Origin: Lingula anatina | Taxonomy: Eukaryota; Brachiopoda; Lingulata; Lingulida; Lingulidae | Assembly: GCF_001039355.2 (NCBI RefSeq) | Contig: NW_019773544.1 | Coordinates: 1 to 64,000, forward strand | Reading direction: 5' to 3' | Length of the DNA stretch: 64,000 nt | In this document: one piece after another, positions 24,529 through 36,154 of the stretch | How the letters are laid out: each line of letters starts with the position of its first letter | How positions within the stretch are numbered: position 1 is the first letter of the stretch | Translations under genes and position numbers: made by a program | Notes under the pieces: generated by a model | What the model saw: the letters and a program-made list of their open reading frames with translations, nothing else | The model's database searches: none | Told to the model about the DNA's origin: nothing

Positions 24529-26307
24529 ATGGTTGGTATGACAGACACAGTTGCATTGACAAGTGGTGCATGGTATTTGTTTACTTGCCTCTGATACAAC
24601 ATGATATAGATGCATTTCAACTGTGGTGGAACAACCACAAAATAAGACACCAAAGGCAGGTGTGGTTACCCACTGGTGCTGCTCCAAATGACATTTATGC
24701 ATTTCCACATTTATATGGTAAATTTGGCAATTTCAGTTACATGTTTAGCATATAAAAGATTGAAATATTTAAAACTTAAGACATTTTTGTATTAAAAATC
24801 TTTTACTTTAAATATGAACACGTAGTCAATTTTACACATCACCATGTTCTTGTGGCATGGCTATGTGACTAAATGGAACAACTGGCTTAAGGTATATCAA
24901 CCTACATATTTTATGCAATATATATTTGCAGGCAGTCACCAGTGTGGATTCACTGTCAGTGATAGAGATTTGGCAGAAGTTGCACGAGAAAAAACACTTA
25001 ACTATGAACAATCTGCTCGTGTGCCACAGGACTTCTATAATGAAGCAACTAACTTCACTGCCACTTACCACTTGACAATAGAAATATCCACTGCAGAGGA
25101 GTGTTATATTCAACTAAGGAGACACTTCATCCTAGAAAGATCTGCATTACAGTCATCTATATATGTGTAAAATGTAATATTAATGTTTCTGCACCAACCT
25201 GCAAATTCCAAATTCAAATAATAGTTAAAAAGGAAAAAAGAAAATAAAGAATCACAAAAGAGGTTATTTTCCTCTTTTTGATACATTAATACAATGCGCA
25301 ACAGGTTTTCCCTTGATGGTGTTATCTCTTTATGTGCATGGTGATGCTGGTGTCACACCTATGTCAGTACATAAAAATATCAACCACTTTTCAATAAACT
25401 TGACAATACATATAATTCAAAGTCTCTATCCCAGCATAGCTGTCAAAACTACAAAAAAAAAAAAAGAAAAAATGCACAAAGTAGTGCAAAATACAGTATG
25501 CTTAACAGAAAGTCGACAGCATTGCAGGTATATGTCCCTTAGGAATATGTTACTAGCAGACCCATGTCAGTTTAAATTCACAGTTAAAATATGCCAGCAA
25601 GAGAAATATGAACATTCAAATAAAAATGCATAAATTTCAGAAAAAAAAACAATCAAGCTGCGTTCCCAATTTGATCTGTGCTTAAGGATTATTATTGGAT
25701 TTTCAAACTAATATGTCACTGTTTTTTCTTTATAATGTAACTATTGGCAGTGCACAATTTGTTTTGCCAAATCTGATACAATTTTACGTAATGATACAAC
25801 CTTGAACTGTCTATCATTATAGTATAATGTATAAAAGGTCACTGCCATTTGACTTCNTGCCAAATCTGATACAATTTTACTTAATGATACAACCTTGAAC
25901 TGTCTATCATAATAGCATAATGTATAAAAGGTCACTGCCATTAGATTTCATGCCTTTGGGGGTTAAATCCCTCATGATCAATAACAATGCCAATATTTAA
26001 AAAATATAGAACGCACATACAAGGCAGTCAAACTGGTGCAAGTCTAGGTACAATTTAGACCAAGAACCCTTTCAGTAGGTTTGAGAGCCACGAGTAGCAT
26101 GACTTTAATGGCCATTAAGGTGAGAGTGACCAAAATTTATTTTCCCTCACTTTTAATGCTATATTACATAATGCTTAAGAGCATAATCACCACCAATTCT
26201 TAATTATGCAATGCAGTTAAAATGGTATTTATAAAAAAATTAGCAAAGGTATTCAGGCCCATGATATTTGAAAAATTCTACTATGTACACAAGTGAGAAC
26301 TATAACT
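24529..26307 (+). repeat. Direct duplication, copy B (likely alternative haplotype)
   Basis: A near-identical repeat of 22773-24527 that begins right after the N at 24528. Its integrase-core exons are 24529-24717 (truncated at the N) and 24932-25170. Inside copy B a second single N at 25857 marks another local duplication: about 90 bp before the N is repeated after it. Both joints coincide with duplicated sequence, which points to failed merging of overlapping contigs or haplotypes rather than a biological repeat. Confidence 0.8.
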
Positions 26308-26760
26308 AATGAGTTTACTTCCATTTTCAACAATTAAGTAAATAATAAAAACAGCACAACTTTAATAAAATTGTCCAATCATTTTATATTACCAGTTTAC
26401 GCGTTCCTATTCAAGTTCAGTAGTAACTATGGGTGTATCTCTGCTAATTTTGGTGTATTTTACATTTTATTTTCACATTTGAATATTGGATGTTGAACTA
26501 CATGTATTTGATACAGAACAATGCCCAAGCCCTAACGAAAAAAAATAAAAAATACAAAAAAAAACTGCAGTGTTGGGCATGCAAAGATCTACAAAATGAA
26601 AAAAAAACAAAACAAGGTCTCTAGCAATGATGGTTCCAGAATTAGAGAGCTTTTAGTTTGGCATCTAATAGCCACTACTCGACTGAAAATGCCCCAATTG
26701 AACCCAAACTCACAAAGATGAAAGATTACCCTAAGGGTAACACCTGCCCATTATATTATA

Positions 26761-26980
26761 GATTAGATCTGTGTAGTTTCTGAAAATAGGCAATAATATC
26801 TGTTTTTCACAAGAAAGGTAGCAATTTTAGAAAAATGTGACCTGTTTGACCTTGAAATAATGCGTTCTAGGAGGAGAAGCGGTAACGGTGACTTGTAGTT
26901 CACGACACCCTGCAGAGCCATATGAGATAGGTCGGGACTAAAGCCCTGAATACTGCCAGCGTACATGCTGGTGGTACTAA
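26761..26980 (-). repeat. Palindrome-bearing repeat, minus-strand copy
   Basis: It ends with a TACTGCCAGC-gtacat-GCTGGTGGTA hairpin and contains 'tctaggaggagaagcggtaacggtgac'-type sequence. Both are inverse to the start of the units at 27748 and 28217. An inverted third copy of the 470-bp unit's head. Confidence 0.5.
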
Positions 26981-27308
26981 AGAGTGTTTTTTAAAATATT
27001 CTAGCTCCAAAAAATTCCTTCTCATTGTAGCATTGGCCTAGCATGGGGCCAATATCCCAGGCTGTTGGGCTGTTTTCCCTTTGCAAATGACATCCTCCTC
27101 TTCATGTTCGGTGCAATGTCGGCATTTTGAACAGCCCCTCCCTGCCTCATTCGCCATGCTTTTTTCTTTCTTGCACTTTCCCGCGAGATTTTGTTTTTTT
27201 TTTTTTTAATTTCATATTGAAAATGAAACACGATTGATCTCTCGGGATTTCGCGCGACCACACGGGATTACGCGCAATCTCGCAGGATTACACGTGATCT
27301 AGCAAATT

Positions 27309-27328
27309 TTGCAATTTTTTTTTCAAAT

Positions 27329-27367
<39 letters not shown>

Positions 27368-27385
27368 GGCCCTCCTGGGATTCCA
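27309..27385 (-). repeat. 'GGAATCCCAGGAGGGCCAAG' tag plus A-rich tail, copy 2
   Basis: On the minus strand the 20-mer tag is followed by an almost pure A tract (T run about 27330-27363 on plus). Same tag as at 19029 and 42867. Confidence 0.55.
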
Positions 27386-27747
27386 TAAGTTACTGAGGGT
27401 AAAAAAGGGTGGCTGGGGCAACAGTGGTCTCAAAGATGCAGTTGGAGCCTTAGTTGGCCTTCCTCTTCTTTTGGGAAGTGAAGCAGTGCCTGCTGTGTTT
27501 GGTGGAGTGACAGGCCTCATTTCAGTCTATTTATTGGTAGATCTTTTTTTCATATTTAATCTTGATCTTTTAATTATGATGTATGTCCTGTGTGAAACCA
27601 TGGATACAGTAACAGTGGTAGTAGAATTGTACTAGTATGCATGCACTGTACAGTATTACTTTTGCCTTTTGGCTCATCCAGTTGAGTATGGGTATTTCTA
27701 GATTTGATTTGATTCGTCATCTACAAAAAGTTCCCTTTTATTAGTAC

Positions 27748-28665
27748 CGCCAGCATACGCGCTGGCGGTACTCATGGTTTTAGTCCCGACCCGTCTCGTC
27801 CGCCTCCGCCGGCTCCTGAGGCTCCGCCGGCTCCCGTACTGGCGCCAGATACAAGTCACCGTTACCGCTTCTCCTCCTAGACCGCAAGGACCCCTGTCCC
27901 CATCTCTTGGATTTAGGTCACATATAACCTCAACTTGAACCCACAGGTTTTTTTGTCTCAGTCGGTGCATTGACCTGGGCATGACGCTCGTTGAAATGCA
28001 CCCTTGTCAAAATTTTTGAAAATTCAATGCCAATTATCTACCCTATAGAAGGAATTATGGGAAAATTTTCTACAGACAGCTTTCCGAAAGTTATATGTGT
28101 AGATTTCAAATATGCCCTTGGATTTGACCTTTGACCTTTATTTCAAGGTCAAACGGGCCAAAATTTTCAAAAAAACGACATTTTTTACGAAAAATAAGTT
28201 ATTTGCGCTGTTATTGTACCACCAGCGTTAGCGCTGGCAGTACACATGGTTTTGGTCCCGTCCGGATCGTTCCGCCGGCTCCGCCGGCTCCAGGAGACGG
28301 CTACCATTACCACTTCTCCTCCTAGACGGTAAGGGCCCCCATACCCATCTCTTGGATTTACGTCACCTATAATCTCAACTCGTTCCACGTAAAATTTGGG
28401 CTTATTGGGGTCTGGGTGTGGCACTCATTGCAATGCACCCTTGTCCAAAAATGGCAAAATTAAATGCTAATTATCTACCCTATGGAAGGGGTTATGGGAA
28501 AAATTTCTACAGACTGCTTTCAAAAAGTCATATGTGTAGATTTCAAAAAGGCCCTTGGATTTGACCTTTGACCTTTACTTCAAGGTCAAACGGGCCAAAA
28601 TTAAAAAAAAAAAATGAAATTTTTTACGAAAAAAATTTTTTTTTGCCCTGTTATTCAGACACCAC
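27748..28665 (+). repeat. About 470-bp tandem repeat, two units
   Basis: Unit 1 starts at 27748 and unit 2 at about 28217. Each opens with a GTACCGCCAGC/GCTGGCGGTAC-type hairpin, then 'catggtttt..gtcccg', a CCGCCGGCTCC stretch, 'cttctcctcctaga', 'cccatctcttggattta', 'aatgcacccttgtc', 'tatctaccctat', and ends with TGACCTTTGACCT, 'caaggtcaaacgggccaaaatt' and an A-rich block. No coding frame spans the units. Confidence 0.75.
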
Positions 28666-28974
28666 ACAGACCAATAATATTATTGGAAAGTGTTACCCTT
28701 CAGGTCATCTTTCATCTTCGTGAATTTGGTGTCAATCGGTGCATTTTCACGGGAGTAGCAGCCATAAGATGCAGAAACTGAAAACTGTCTCTAATTCGGG
28801 AACCGTTAATACTAGAGACCCATTCTTTTTTGCATTTTGTAGAACATGTAAAGCCCAACACTGGAAATGGTCTCTGTTTTTATGTATTCCAAACGGTTTT
28901 CGAGTTACGCTGTATCAAAAAGTACATATTGGCGAAAGCAAAATGTGCAGTACGGTATAGTTAGGCGGCTAAGC

Positions 28975-29247
28975 CAAAAAAATTGTGCAAAAGATGATAA
29001 AAGCATGAAACTTTCCACGATGAATGACCATTGGGTGTGCGTCTATTTTGGATCGGGGGGCAACTCCAAAATTCATTAGTACCCAAATGAGGGGCTTTTT
29101 TCATTCATCGTGGAAAGTTTCATGCTTTTATCATCTTTTGCACAATTCTGGCAATTGCAACTCCAAAATTCATTAGTACCCAAATGAGGGGCTTTTTTCA
29201 TTCATCGTGGAAAGTTTCATGCTTTTATCATCTTTTGCACAATTCTG
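28975..29247. repeat. About 90-bp direct repeat with an inverted partial copy
   Basis: The block 'caactccaaaattcattagt' through 'ttttgcacaattctgg' occurs at about 29060-29152 and again at about 29160-29247. The segment 'attgtgcaaaagatgataaa' at about 28980-29025 is the inverse of its end, so an inverted and a direct copy lie side by side. Confidence 0.75.
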
Positions 29248-29502
29248 GATATAATTTGGACTTAACCGCCTGACTAGTAATGGATAATAAATTTTGAACT
29301 CTGGAAAAATAAAACATAAGGCTTGGCAAAGCAGACAACTTGTGGTCATTATTGACATTATTTTATCAAATTTGAACTTTTGGAACTTCAGAGTACCCCC
29401 CAATTTTAAGAATTTTGACCAAAATGACCTTTTCTTTATTTTAATTAATTTTTTCTATTGGAAATTTATGGCAACTCCGAAATTATAACATTTAGTCCCT
29501 TA

Positions 29503-30720
29503 TATCTCCAAAACTGGCAGAGATAGGTCCATAGTTACTATTGAACTAGTATAGGAAGTCCTATACTGGCAAATTAAATGTGACCTTGAAATTGACCTTG
29601 ACCTACTTTTCACCATGAACTGAACTTTGCAAATTTTGCTTCCCCTTTATCTCCAAAACTGACAGAGATAGGTCTATAGTTACTATTGAACTTGAATGGG
29701 AAGTCATATACTGGCAATCTAAATGTGGCCTTGAAATTGACCTTTGACCTTCTTTTCACCATGAATTGAACTTTGCAAATTTTCGTTCCCCTTTATATCC
29801 CAATCAGCAAACTTCGGCTCATTCCGCAAGCTCCATACTAACCTTGGATGTGATAGGCGGAGAAATATGCACCAAATCCATGCATTTTGTCCGCCAGAAA
29901 TGCCTTCACACTCAATCAATTATTCTGCTCATAAAGATGTGTGTCATTACTCCTGATTTTTATGATGCTTTACAGTTTGCCAAACAATAAACTAAGTTTG
30001 ACTTTGATTTAAAGGATAAACAGATACAAACGTTGAAAGGATTGTGGTCTAAATTAGCGCGAGGTTGAAAGTAGTTCCTTCCCAACAAATCAACAATCAA
30101 TATGGATGCCTCTGTATTACGAGGTCATTGACAAGTGCGGAGAGATCCGAGTAGTTCCGAGTGTTTATATCCAAAACTGGCAGAGATAGGTCCATAGTTA
30201 CTATTGAACTTGAATGGGAAGTCATATACTGGCAATTTGACAGTGACCTTGAAATTTGCCTTGACCTACTTTTCACCATGAACTGAACTTTGCAAATTTT
30301 CGTTCCCTTTTATCTCCAAAACTGACAGAGATAGGTCCATAGTTACTATTAAAGTTGAATAGGAAGTCATGTACTGGCAATGTAAGTGTGACCTTGAAAT
30401 TGACCTTTGACCCTCTTTTTACTATAAACTGAACTTTGCAAATTTTCGTTCCCCTTTATCTCCAAAACTGACAGAGATAGGTCTATAGTTACTATTGAAC
30501 TTGAATAGTAAGTCATATACTAACAATCTTAATGTGGCCTTGAAATTGACCTTTGACCTTCTTTTCACCATGAATTGAACTTTGCAAATTTTCGTTCCCC
30601 TTTATCTCCAAAACTGGCAGAGATAGGTCCATAGTTACTATTGAACTTGAATAAGAAGTCATATACTGGCAATTTGACTGTGACCTTTGACCTACTTTTT
30701 ATGATGAACTGCTTTTTGCA
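29503..30720 (+). repeat. Satellite array, period about 145-148 bp
   Basis: 'tatctccaaaactg' recurs at 29503, 29648, 29794 (interrupted), 30312, about 30457 and about 30603. Each unit continues with 'cagagataggtccatagtta', 'gaagtcatatactggcaat', 'tgaccttgaaattgaccttt', 'cttttcaccatgaa' and 'actttgcaaattttcgttcc'. A weaker degenerate unit extends to about 30900. At least six units are visible. They are non-coding and rich in TGACCT half-sites. Confidence 0.85.
29801..30163. mobile_element. 363-bp insertion with 9-bp target duplication (MULE-like MITE)
   Basis: TTTATATCC occurs immediately left (29792-29800) and right (30164-30172) of the insertion, and removing the insert with one copy regenerates a normal satellite unit. 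The insert ends are imperfect inverted repeats: left AACTTCGGCTCATTCCGCA against the inverse of right 'tgcggagagatccgagtagt'. A 9-bp duplication with terminal inverted repeats is the signature of Mutator-like elements. No coding capacity seen. Confidence 0.7.
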
Positions 30721-31198
30721 TGTTTTCTGGCCTTTAAATCTGCAAAATTGGCAAAGAAATGCCCATGGTTGCTATTGAACTTGAATAGAAACTCATACTA
30801 TGATATTGAAATTGACCCTTGACCTACTTTTTCACCATGAACTAAGCTTTGCATATTTTCTTGCTTCTAATATCTTTAAAACTAGCAGAGATGTGCCCAT
30901 TGTTGCCCCTAGGTTTTTTGTCAGCATATATGCACCACTGACAACACATTTCAAAGAAAAACAATAGGCCTTTTGTCTAGAGAATACAGGAATGATCAAG
31001 GATATAGGAAAATGCAAGTCAACTCGAAAATCTGCTTGATTGTACCATTTTTAGTTATATTTTTTGCATATTTTGAGAACTCTTCTTAATAGCATTTTAT
31101 AGAGCTTGTCAAGCATAAGAATGGTGATGGTGTCCTTTTTTGGAGGGGGGGTCCATACGAATGCGCTTACTCCAGCTGGTGGTACAATATCGGGAGGC

Positions 31199-31224
31199 GG
31201 TATCGCCTCTCTGATCCTCTAGTT
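31199..31224 (+). repeat. 26-bp dispersed repeat (copy 2)
   Basis: Identical to 3163-3188 in the PON intron. Preceded by 'gggaggc', which extends it into a GAGGCG/CGCCTC palindrome. Confidence 0.5.
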
Positions 31225-31420
31225 GCTCCTTATATCTAATTTTAATAAAGGGAATGGAAATATGACTTGCTTTTATCAAAAACATCTCTGTGAATGCACG
31301 GCAAGAATTGCCATCCCGTTTAAACTTACTTTCCTAAATTATGCATGTTCACGGATTGTGATCAGTGCATTTTATCAAAATATCAAAAAATGGATTAACT
31401 CCACTTGATTCTTTTTGTCA

Positions 31421-31550
31421 GTAAGACATCTGCAATAGAAGATATCTGGAGGAAGAGGTATCTTGAGGCTCATGTAGTAAGACATCTGCAATAGAAGATA
31501 TCTGGAGGAAGAGGTATCTTGAGGCTCATGTAGTAAGACTGGCTGTGGCA
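31421..31550 (+). repeat. 56-bp tandem repeat
   Basis: 'gtaagacatctgcaatagaa' through 'cttgaggctcatgta' is repeated exactly at 31421 and 31477. Part of it ('cttgaggctcatgtagtaag') recurs at about 31985. Confidence 0.8.
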
Positions 31551-32260
31551 CTTCATTTCTGCAGCAGGTCCTGACTCCATTTAATTACAATGAATGAATT
31601 TATGAAATGAATGATAATAATTTACCCCCCCCCCCCAAAAAAAAAAAAAAAAAAAACAAAAATTATAATAATAGTTCTCTGCACAGCAATAAAAACATAA
31701 AATACAATTGCTGAACAATTTCTACCAATCAATCTATGGCAGTATCACAATTCAGGCTATTATGCCTTTCGTGTAAGAGTTTCTGCTGCCCTTCTACTCT
31801 TGTTTTGATTTGGCTCTCTCCCCTTGGCTCCAGAGGTCAGTATGTAAAGGCCATCAGAAGAAGCCATAGGTTGATTAAGTTTTGGTGCTTTCAGAAATCT
31901 TATCATGTGTCTAGGTATCTGTTCAGATGTCTTTTAGTTTCACACTGTTTGGTCCACTGCTTACTTAGAAAATTTGGAAGAGGTGTCTTGAGGCTCATGT
32001 AGTAAGACTGGCTGTGACACTTGGCTTGACTCCATTTCTGCAGCAGTTGCAGGCAACTGATACACTTCACTCTGCAACTGCAATCCGAAAGTAATATTTA
32101 AAATTCTACATTGTTAAAAAAGATAACAATAACAATTTGCATTAAAACCAAATGGCACAAGATGTATTCTTTAATGTGATAAACTATTTTCCCTTTTTGT
32201 ATGTTTCCAAAAAGTTTTTTTTTTCTTTAGCAGTGGGAAAGTCTGCACATGAACACTTAC

Positions 32261-33428
32261 ATCATCCTCTAGGCATGTTGGCATGTTTGAATTTTTACTC
32301 CACTTTCTCATCTCCTCCTGATTCGTGAAAGTCCTTACTTTCCTATACGACAGAAAATAAATTATACCACCTAAATAAAACAAAAATCTTAATGGTTACA
32401 TGGGATGCAAACGAATGGACAAAGGCAATTTTAAGTTGTACTGTTGTAACTTTATCAGACTTTGGTCCATTATGGAAAAAGTATGAATTAAGAGCATCAA
32501 AAACTCAGTTGTTATATATAAATAACTTATAACTTTTTTTATTTTGCACTGAATGCTGTGGATCTGTTGTTCTACCTGTATTTTTAATGGATTTATGGAT
32601 TTTTACCTGCCGCTGTAGTGATGTTTATTTTGTTGATGTCGTCTTATCTTCATTTTTAAAAACTTTCTTGTGTTTGGACTGTTGCTCAGGCCAATCTCCT
32701 CTGTGATCTGGATAAAGAATAAAAAGAAATTATCACTGTATCAATCAGAATTTGTACATTCAGGTTTTATAATTCAGTATAATCTGTCTGTTTAAATCAT
32801 ACTTTTTTTTTCAAGCTCATTTTATTTCACAGTATAATTTTTATTAATCAAGGTGGCTGGGATGTTGAAAAATAATAATTATGATAAATAAATGTATCCA
32901 AAGAATTGTATAAAACTAGCATTTTACAGTGGTATCATAATATACTCACAGCAGTGATGGCAGCTTACATCTTATCTGCATCTTTACTCCCTTCAACGCC
33001 AGTCCTAATGGTCCAGGTCTTGACGGATTGCTGAATTTAAAAAAAATGCGGTGAATTATAATGATAACCGAAGGAAATCCAAATCTGCTGAGAAGGACAT
33101 TTTGCTAAATACTTTGTCTTATTTGACAATGTTCTGCTTCTATAATATCCAGGTATTAATCATCCTCTAGTAAAATGGTACTATAAATATGCAAAGAAAA
33201 AGCTATTCATTGAAGAAAAATGTTTGTTAAACATCTAAAGACAAAAAAGCCTCGTAAAGTTTGGTAAACTCGCATCATCATTAGCTGCACAACATATTCA
33301 GCTACCAATGAAGCATTCTTGTCCTGCAGTGCTGTAGCAGAAGCATGTTTCATTAAATAACAATTCACAGTGCATATATATTTGTTCCCTCTGTGCGATC
33401 CTTCCATGGTAACTCGGTTTATTCCGAT
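32261..33428 (-). CDS. Unidentified minus-strand exons
   Basis: Exon-like blocks on the minus strand. 33428-33207 opens after a good acceptor (tttgcacttacag) and encodes IGINRVTMEGSHRGNKYICT onward to a stop. 32707-32607 and 32342-32261 have good splice signals and join in frame (SGR/KVRTFTNQEEM), ending at a strong GTAAGT donor. Another acceptor/donor pair bounds 33030-32969. I recognise no domain. The blocks do not all join in one frame, so they may belong to different transcripts or a decaying gene. The BEN-domain locus lies just upstream on the same strand. Confidence 0.3.
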
Positions 33429-33761
33429 CTGTAAGTGCAAAAATAAAAGACCATATGCAAACTTTATCTCATGAAATGTGTTCAATATATTTAATATCAA
33501 ACAATAGATACTGGTTTATTGCAGCTTTAATTAAATGTTCCTAATTTCTAACAGAACGTAGTATTGGTAGATGGAATACAGAAACCTACTTTATAATGAT
33601 TTACAGCAGCTCTTCTTATCCTCCGTACCCCTGGTTTCTGAATCTGACAGTCCCAGACTCTGTATCATACTGGACTCTCAGTTCCGTCACACAGGTCCAA
33701 GTTAGAAAGTGCCAGAGCTACCATCTCAGTTGCCTTTTGGTGCAGGAGTTGGTGAGCTTTA

Positions 33762-34018
33762 GGCTTCATTCACATGCAATGTCTATTTTCTAAATTCTAT
33801 TTTCTATTCACGGTATGTCTTATGATCAAGGTCTGTACCCTGAATATCCCGCGGCGTAATTACTGGCAGCGCGAGCCAGTTACTATAAGTTACTATAAGT
33901 AACTGGCTCGCGCTGCCAGTAATTACGCGGCGGGATATTCAGGGCATAGACCTTGATCATAAGATAGTGCAAATAGAAAATAGAATTTAGAAAATAGACA
34001 TTCCATGTGAACGAAGCC
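33762..34018. mobile_element. Near-perfect palindromic MITE, TTA target duplication
   Basis: A 257-bp element whose two arms (about 120 bp each) are inverse copies with few differences, meeting at 'agttactataagttactataagtaact'. The ends read GGCTTCATTCACATG and CATGTGAACGAAGCC. TTA flanks both sides (33759-33761, 34019-34021), as in PIF/Harbinger elements. The arms could fold into a very long hairpin. Confidence 0.8.
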
Positions 34019-34687
34019 TTACATAGATGACTGTCCCCATTTTTGAATGCTGTCTGTTTTGATGTAATGAACTCTGGTGTTGACTGGAAGGTTTCTCTGG
34101 ATGGGACTTCAAAAAATTGGAAATGCAGCTGTTATCTCTGTCAGCACAGGGTCTGGCTTATTACAAGCATGGACAGAGCAGACTTCAGCAAGAAGGGTGC
34201 AGTTAGACTTAATGTTGTTCTTAATAGTCCTGAAAAGTTGCTTGCTGTTTTAAGTTTTGTTTGCTGGCCTTGTTCCCAAGTGTCACTGGTATATAAATAT
34301 GATAATAAACATAATTGGACTTAATTTTTTTAGTGGGTCCTAATGTTCCTATTCACTTTGTTTAAGGCAATGCATTTTTGCAAAAAAAATAATTGTTTAT
34401 TGCGTCTGTTATGTACATTTTGTATGCCCTGTCTCTGACATAATTTAGTCTACATTTAGATCTAACAGGACCAGGTGCCTTTTCATTCTCTTCATCTAAA
34501 GAATCGTGCAAAGAATAATTATAAAAAATTAAAGTAACAAAATTAAATTAAAAATTAAATGAAATAAATGTTTTTTGCAACTAAAATTATTACAAACAAT
34601 TGTCAAAATTTGAATGTAGAGAAAGGTAATCATTTAAGTTATGCTGTTTAAACGAGTCAACATGGCCAACAGAGATTACAACTTTTT

Positions 34688-36109
34688 TTAACTCCTAAGA
34701 TTCGTGTTGGTCGTGCTCATGGCAGTCACCATTTTGCTCCAAAAGCTCTCTTCCCTATGTTTGGGGTAAAATGTATGGAAGGTGTTTCTTATAAAACCTA
34801 CTCTCTCAATGTCCATCAGCACACGTTTGTCTTGGCCTTTGTTTGATCCTTCAATATTCTTTGTTGGGTCTATTCTTTCAGTAGTAGTAAAAAGGCTGGC
34901 GGCCATTACCTTCACGCAGAGGCTTGCTGGTCCTTCGGATTATATTTTAATTTTTTTCAACTCTAAATTAGAAAGCATAGGGATAGGACCTTGAACAGCA
35001 GAGGTAGGGGCACCGTTGCCAGTGATAAGGGGATTTTGGAAAGGTGTGGTTGGCAAAGGACGGGGAAGGGCACAGGGTCAGAGAGGAATGAGTTATGTGG
35101 TTAGGAGGCTTTGGGCTCTACTATTTTGTCCTTCATGAGTTCTTGTATGTCGTCCATTTTCTTGTTTAATTCCTCCAGTTTGTCCATAATTTTAATGAGT
35201 GCCCCTCTACAATTGCACTGCAACATGATCGCAGGTTGTCCGTCATGTGGCCCTGCTGCATCTAGGGCCTGCAAGGATCCAGGCTGAACATCTTACATGT
35301 AGCAAACATACTACAGCTGCCAAGTTCACCATTTTCATGATACTGTTTAGATAAAGACAAACACATTAATTACCTCAAATTTATTTGAAAACCAAAATTT
35401 AACCTTGATATATAGAAAATTATTTTAATTCTTTTAAATATGAGAGGCAAGAAGTATGTTTTAACCATATAATTATATTCTTTCAAAACTCACCGTTTTT
35501 TGGTTTTTTGAGCAGGGACCTGACCACTCTCAGTCTCCAAATTTGAGTCTATCTCAGTTGCGGTCTCTGTAATACCTTTCCTCCTATCTTCAGTGTCTCC
35601 ATTTGAAATTACTTAGTTGTTTGTACCGGTGTTACAGCGCACCTTAGCTATTTGCGCTTGTATGGAATCTGGAATAGGGGAAGGGGGTATATTACAAAAT
35701 AAAACTATAAGTAATATAGTGAACCGGAGTGACAAAACTCACTTATTATTTTGACAACTACAGTCTAACTAGCAGTGATGCACAAAGGCGGCTGTCACGC
35801 CCTGATCAGGGACGTGAACAACTTACCATATATTTTCCACCTTTAGGACTCCTATGAGATCTTCAAATAGCTCCTAGCCTGTATGTCTTTACTATATACA
35901 CCAAGTGGTTTGATCCAGTAGGATGAGCGAAGGAATGTTGGCTGATTGAAGAATAGCTGCACAGGACATGTTATCTCTATGGCCGTCTCTCAGTGGAGTG
36001 GATCTGAGTAAAACTATTCTTAAATTTTCTGCTATTCTCTTACTTTCTCCTAGGTGGCACACCAACCAATTCTATATATAGACTTACCTTTTCTTTTCTG
36101 AGACATCAT
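34688..36109 (-). pseudogene. BEN-domain protein locus, apparently decaying
   Basis: Minus-strand blocks. The first (about 36151-36088) reads EKGLKVREAAMMSQKRK to a GTAAGT donor. 35668-35494 follows a pyrimidine-rich acceptor and encodes an acidic segment ending in a KTKKR cluster, but carries an in-frame TAA at 35613-35615. 35268-35101 encodes a predicted coiled coil (IMDKLEELNKKMDDIQELMK) in a frame that does not continue from the previous block. 34926-34688 encodes a C-terminal BEN-like domain (ASLFTTTERI, KRVLMDIERV, FIRNTFHTFYP, SFWSKMVTAM). A coiled coil followed by BEN is the family's usual layout in nuclear DNA-binding repressors. The stop, the frame problem and a transposon at 36155 argue for a pseudogene or unresolved splicing. 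Confidence 0.45.
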
Positions 36110-36154
36110 GGCTGCCTCACGGACTTTGAGACCCTTCTCCTTTTCAGCCTCTGT

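Noticed and set aside
27372-27635. Open frame with a hydrophobic segment (LVGLPLLLGSEAVPAVFGGV)
   Set aside because: It starts in a poly-T tract, has no recognised domain and lies in a repeat-rich block.
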